This document shows, piece after piece, positions 61,150 through 64,000 of a DNA stretch of 64,000 nt. Both the position numbers and the translations under genes were made by a program. The first letter of the stretch is position 1; each line of letters opens with the position of its first letter. Under the pieces are notes generated by a model. That model worked only from the letters and a program-made list of their open reading frames with translations. It was not told where the DNA came from and ran no database searches. The DNA comes from CAYSGL01 sp964520985 (GTDB lineage Bacteria > Pseudomonadota > Alphaproteobacteria > Micavibrionales > Micavibrionaceae): contig CAZFPB010000002.1 in assembly GCA_964520985.1 (NCBI GenBank), forward strand, positions 1 to 64,000. Reading direction: 5' to 3'.

Positions 61150-61410
61150 TTAATTAGCGAACGTATCACTAGATCCAGGGCCTGCAGTGTGCCCACAAGA
61201 AGCAGCATCTCCTGCTCTACACACAGCAATGTTGTTCGCAAATACGTTAGGACTTCCTTGAATCATAACAGCTCCAACGTGATTGTCGTGAGGAGCAATT
61301 AACGCACCAATTACTACAACAGGTGAATTATTGACGAATACAGTCGGTGCTAAATTACCAATAATCGTCCCACCAGCAGCATCAACACCAACTCTGCATA
61401 TTCCAGCCAT
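61150..61410 (-). CDS. PAAR-repeat spike tip protein (gp5.4 role)
   Basis: 86 residues. Pattern of PAAR proteins: MAGICRVGVDAAGGTIIGNLAPTVFVNN, VVVIGALIAPHDNHVGAVMIQGSPNVFANN, AVCRAGDAASCGHTAGPGS, with the His and Cys residues that bind a metal at the tip (His in PHD, H-V, and C-GH). It sharpens the gp5 needle that pierces the outer membrane. AAGGG Shine-Dalgarno. Separated by almost 30 kb from gp5, its partner. Confidence 0.9.
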   Translation of the reverse strand: MAGICRVGVDAAGGTIIGNLAPTVFVNNSPVVVIGALIAPHDNHVGAVMIQGSPNVFANNIAVCRAGDAASCGHTAGPGSSDTFAN

Positions 61411-61438
61411 TGTTTGTACCCTTAAAATTAAGTATTTT

Positions 61439-61454
61439 GATAAATATATTTAGA
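61439..61454. promoter_or_regulatory. Overlapping divergent late-type promoters
   Basis: GATAAATA on the plus strand (61439-61446) faces the membrane-protein gene; TCTAAATA on the minus strand (61447-61454) faces the PAAR gene. Each is about 25-35 bases from its gene. Confidence 0.4.
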
Positions 61455-61469
61455 TAAGAGGTTACGGTA

Positions 61470-61829
61470 ATGTCTTTCACAGAAATGATGTCACATCTAG
61501 TTCGCGATTTCAACGCATACGCATTATTAATCGGAACGATGATTATATTTGTATTGTACTTGATATGGAATGAACACAGAGAAGGGAAGCTGAATTGGTC
61601 CGATTTAATTACCAGTAAAGGAACCAATCGTGTTAGTTTAACCAAGTTCTTGCAATTAGTGGGTGGAATGGTAAGCACGTGGGTAATTATGTACCATACA
61701 TTACATAATGTATTATCAACGGAAATGTTCTTTACTTACTTAGCGTATGTAGGAGCGATTGAAGGTTGGAGTAAGTTCGTATCTGCAAAATACAATTTTC
61801 AAGCATCAGAAAAAAAGCAGGAGCCGTGA
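61470..61829 (+). CDS. Small membrane protein, possible holin
   Basis: 119 residues with hydrophobic segments at about 14-32 (NAYALLIGTMIIFVLYLIW), 58-80 (FLQLVGGMVSTWVIMYHTL) and a weaker one at 85-102 (MFFTYLAYVGAIEGW), and a charged C-terminus (ASEKKQEP). The phrases NEHREGKLNWSDLITSKG and RVSLTKFLQLVGG are familiar from small membrane proteins in many phages. Size and topology suit a class I holin, but no endolysin gene is adjacent; holin is a guess. Confidence 0.65.
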   Translation: MSFTEMMSHLVRDFNAYALLIGTMIIFVLYLIWNEHREGKLNWSDLITSKGTNRVSLTKFLQLVGGMVSTWVIMYHTLHNVLSTEMFFTYLAYVGAIEGWSKFVSAKYNFQASEKKQEP

Positions 61830-61842
61830 GGCTACCTGCTTA
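61815..61842. terminator. Hairpin between convergent genes
   Basis: AAGCAGG-AGCC-GTGA-GGCT-A-CCTGCTT stem overlapping both stop codons. It has a T-run on the minus-strand side only, so it should mainly terminate the RNase H transcript. Confidence 0.65.
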
Positions 61843-62755
61843 AAATTGTAACATATTGATCGAATCTTTCTGCAATTTTGTTTAATTTATGTTTGCCGAG
61901 ATACTTCATGAAGTGAAACATGACAAATTTGCGTGAAGCACTCATAGATTGTTCGATAGTTTGATCAATTAACTGTCGAATCTCTTCGGGTTGTGCTTCA
62001 AGATCCATTAACAAACGGTTTTCGTCGTATAGATCCTGAACCGAATTTGTTACTTGATTCTCATCAGTCCATTCTTCTTTCATCAACGCTGTCATTTCAT
62101 ATGGATCAGCAAACGCTTTTTTGAGACGAGTTGCTCTAACACGTGGAAACGCAGATCTAATATTATCAGATGCGTCTCCTCTAATGCATTTCTCAAACAA
62201 GAAATATTCGGCACTGTTATCAAATTTTTCTAACGTTTGATATTTGTCTGACATTGGAGAATACACGTCAACATTAGGGTTCTTAACAAGTTGCAGTAAG
62301 TCACTATCAGCACTTAAAACGAGACATGACGAGTCGCAATGTTTCTGCACGAAACCGGCAATTAGATCATCTGCTTCAAGTTTTTCGCATGCAAGAGTGA
62401 TAATAGTAGAGAATTCAGTTAACAGCGTTTCCAATTCTCGACATTGTCCAAGGAACCTCATGTACTTCTGCTTTTCAGCTTCTGTCATTCCTTCTCTACG
62501 ATGTCCTTTGTATGGACGTCTCGACAAGCATACATCTGAACTGGTATAGTCTTTACGCCATGAGCTTCTATCGAAAGCAATTACAATTTTCGCAGGATTA
62601 AATTTGCGAACATACATGCTTAACGTAGTTAATACGATATGTGCAGCTAATCCGTCAGTTTCATCATCGCCGTCTGCCCGTTTAGCATAGAATGAACGAT
62701 ACAGTAAGTTGCTAATATCAAAAATCAAATAATCGTATGTTTTATTCGAATTCAC
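61832..62755 (-). CDS. rnh: RNase H / 5'-3' flap exonuclease (T4 Rnh type)
   Basis: 307 residues (T4 RNase H is 305). Removes RNA primers during lagging-strand synthesis. FEN-family metal-binding residues are visible: FDISNLLYRSF (Asp near 13), IAFDRSSWRKDY, CEKLEADDLIAGF, LSADSDLLQLV and CIRGDASDNI, then the helix-hairpin-helix region. GTG start at 62755 is supported by AGGAA seven bases upstream and by the family N-terminus. Overlaps the preceding coiled-coil gene by 14 bases. Confidence 0.93.
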   Translation of the reverse strand: MNSNKTYDYLIFDISNLLYRSFYAKRADGDDETDGLAAHIVLTTLSMYVRKFNPAKIVIAFDRSSWRKDYTSSDVCLSRRPYKGHRREGMTEAEKQKYMRFLGQCRELETLLTEFSTIITLACEKLEADDLIAGFVQKHCDSSCLVLSADSDLLQLVKNPNVDVYSPMSDKYQTLEKFDNSAEYFLFEKCIRGDASDNIRSAFPRVRATRLKKAFADPYEMTALMKEEWTDENQVTNSVQDLYDENRLLMDLEAQPEEIRQLIDQTIEQSMSASRKFVMFHFMKYLGKHKLNKIAERFDQYVTILSR

Positions 62756-63413
62756 TTGGCTTTCCTCGTTTGCTGTTTTCTTCTATTGCACGATCTTCTA
62801 AATCATCGTGTAGTGTTTCTGTAAGCGAGGCAATCCATTTTCTGACAATTTCTTCATCGGATTTACCATCGTAACCGTTTTCTTTAAGATATGAAATAAA
62901 CGGAATGTTCCAATCTAATTGAATCTGGATTCCTTGACCGTCAATTGCATCTCCTGTAATCTCAATGCGAGGTTCTGTAACGAAATCGACGTCTTGTTTA
63001 ATTCCTTTGTCTTTAACAGACTGTTGGAACAGTTCCAGTTTAGATATTCTTTCAACAACAGCTTCAATTGCACTCATCTGCTGTATGTGTTTATCGTGAG
63101 TTGTTTGTCGTATATCTGCATCATTGCTGTCTAATGATTTGAGTGCTTCCTCAATATTTTTAACTGTTTCAGCTGCATCAGCATCGTTGCTACGTAACGA
63201 CTTTATGGATTCGCCAATAGCTGTAAACATTTCACCAGCAATTTCTCGTGCCCTTGATAACTGATCGATAGTCTTATTGGCTTCATCCAATTGAATATTT
63301 AACTGTTGAATGTCGCGAGAGAGCTCTGTTATAGCTAACGATTGACTAGCAATACGATGCATTACATCTTGATGCAATTGTTCAAAGTGTTGTTTTATTT
63401 TTTTGAAAAACAT
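62742..63413 (-). CDS. Coiled-coil protein between clamp and RNase H genes
   Basis: 223 residues, unknown function. Residues 1-130 are a long coiled coil (HRIASQSLAITELSRDIQQLNIQLDE and onward) with two similar stretches, SLRSNDADAAETVKNIEEAL and SLDSNDADIRQTTHDKHIQQ. The C-terminal 85 residues are a compact domain (IQIQLDWNIPFISYLKENGYDG, EEIVRKWIASLTETLHDDLEDRA). AAGGA precedes the ATG. Placement two bases after the clamp-like gene suggests a replication-linked role. Confidence 0.65.
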   Translation of the reverse strand: MFFKKIKQHFEQLHQDVMHRIASQSLAITELSRDIQQLNIQLDEANKTIDQLSRAREIAGEMFTAIGESIKSLRSNDADAAETVKNIEEALKSLDSNDADIRQTTHDKHIQQMSAIEAVVERISKLELFQQSVKDKGIKQDVDFVTEPRIEITGDAIDGQGIQIQLDWNIPFISYLKENGYDGKSDEEIVRKWIASLTETLHDDLEDRAIEENSKRGKPSEFE

Positions 63414-63415
63414 AG

Positions 63416-64000
63416 TTAGATCCTTTGGATTTGTGTCATATACATGTCAAAATTGTTGACGTTTACTTTCAACAATCCTGTAGATGCAGTTATATATAAC
63501 GACTGATTAGGGTCGTGTTTCAACAAACTAGTGATCAATTTTGCTGAATATGTATAACTAAAATCTGTATTAACAGAATTGTCAATTACTTCAACATACG
63601 ATCCTGTATCGTATGTCAATTTATCATTCGTTGCTGTGTCGTTCATTTCAACGAACAATTGTCCGTTCGTTGATTTTAGTACAACGTCATCGTTGCTCAT
63701 AGCTGAGCTAGCTTTTGTGATTAAGCTAATAATGTCAGCAGATAGATTGAATTGATAACGTGCAATATCGTTAAGTTTTTTAGGAACTCGAATGGTTTCA
63801 GGATTAGAACAACGATAGTCTACGGAAAATCCTTTGCTAGAAAGATTAATGGAACGCACATATGGGTGGGTCGTATCCATGGTTATTGTAGCTTTAACAT
63901 CGCCGCTTAACTTCGCCAAATCAAAACGAGAAACAAATGTTGATAGGCGAGTAAGTGCAATTGCAGGGAATGGCAAACTGGGGATGTCTGACTGATGTAA
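63416..64000 (-). CDS. gp45: Sliding-clamp-like protein (gp45), C-terminal part
   Basis: 195 codons are open to the window edge without a start, so the N-terminus lies outside; T4 gp45 has 228 residues. The C-terminal half has clamp-like topology: YQFNLSADIISLITKASSAMSNDDVVLKSTNGQLFVEMND, then FSYTYSAKLITSLLKHDPNQSLYITASTGLLKVNVNNFDMYM, similar in layout to gp45 where the last strands end the second clamp domain. Neighbouring RNase H supports a replication role. In T4 the clamp also activates gp55-dependent late transcription. Identification is moderate because sequence conservation of clamps is low. Confidence 0.55.
   Translation of the reverse strand, partial: LHQSDIPSLPFPAIALTRLSTFVSRFDLAKLSGDVKATITMDTTHPYVRSINLSSKGFSVDYRCSNPETIRVPKKLNDIARYQFNLSADIISLITKASSAMSNDDVVLKSTNGQLFVEMNDTATNDKLTYDTGSYVEVIDNSVNTDFSYTYSAKLITSLLKHDPNQSLYITASTGLLKVNVNNFDMYMTQIQRI

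Overview
The window is part of the genome of a T4-superfamily myovirus: a contractile-tailed, strictly lytic phage of a Gram-negative host. The sequence is AT-rich. Almost every gene with a recognisable function is a T4 counterpart: head completion gp4, terminase gp16/gp17, tube gp19, sheath gp18, tail completion gp15, portal gp20, prohead core gp67, protease gp21, scaffold gp22, major capsid gp23, baseplate gp5, gp6, gp7, gp25, gp26, gp27, gp48, gp53 and gp54, late sigma factor gp55, recombination gp46/gp47, a T4-type RNase H and the end of a likely sliding clamp. Many proteins are much larger than in T4 and carry inserted beta-modules, so this is a distant lineage. The host cannot be told from the sequence. 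No database search was run; names rest on recognised motifs, length and gene order.

Layout. 1-507: start of a tail-fibre-like gene (minus). 615-2968: gp4 followed by three paralogous repeat proteins and a 64-residue protein, all joined by ATGA overlaps. 2925-6298 (minus): a SWIM-type protein, two more paralogs and gp54. 6387-10168 (plus): terminase, an HD plus polynucleotide-kinase fusion and a sixth, diverged paralog. 10196-36876 is mostly minus strand: gp19, gp18, gp15, a gp14-like neck protein, two large modular proteins, unknown genes, gp23, gp22, gp21, gp67, gp20, gp5, a gp27-transglycosylase fusion, gp53 and gp48. It is interrupted by a zinc-ribbon gene and a homing endonuclease on the plus strand. 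37004-40973 (plus): gp55, gp47, gp46 and a RuvC-like resolvase. 40974-41390: non-coding gap with a 16-bp perfect inverted repeat. 41391-42424 (minus): gp51-like and gp26. 42538-60587 (plus): tape measure, gp25, gp6, a 3143-residue gp7-like protein and two further structural genes. 60633-64000: a small unknown gene, PAAR tip, possible holin, RNase H, a coiled-coil protein and a clamp-like gene running off the end.

Regulation. Octamers close to the T4 late promoter TATAAATA precede nearly every structural transcription unit on both strands. gp55, which would recognise them, instead has a sigma70-like promoter. Bidirectional hairpin terminators separate convergent units. The resolvase gene has an RBS-sequestering inverted repeat with a late-promoter-like octamer between its arms, as in T4 genes e, soc and 49.

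Most interesting lead: six small proteins (five paralogous repeat proteins and one 64-residue protein) begin with the same nine-residue pattern ending in L-x-Glu. This looks like a T4 capsid-targeting sequence cut by the prohead protease. They may be internal head proteins delivered into the host with the DNA.
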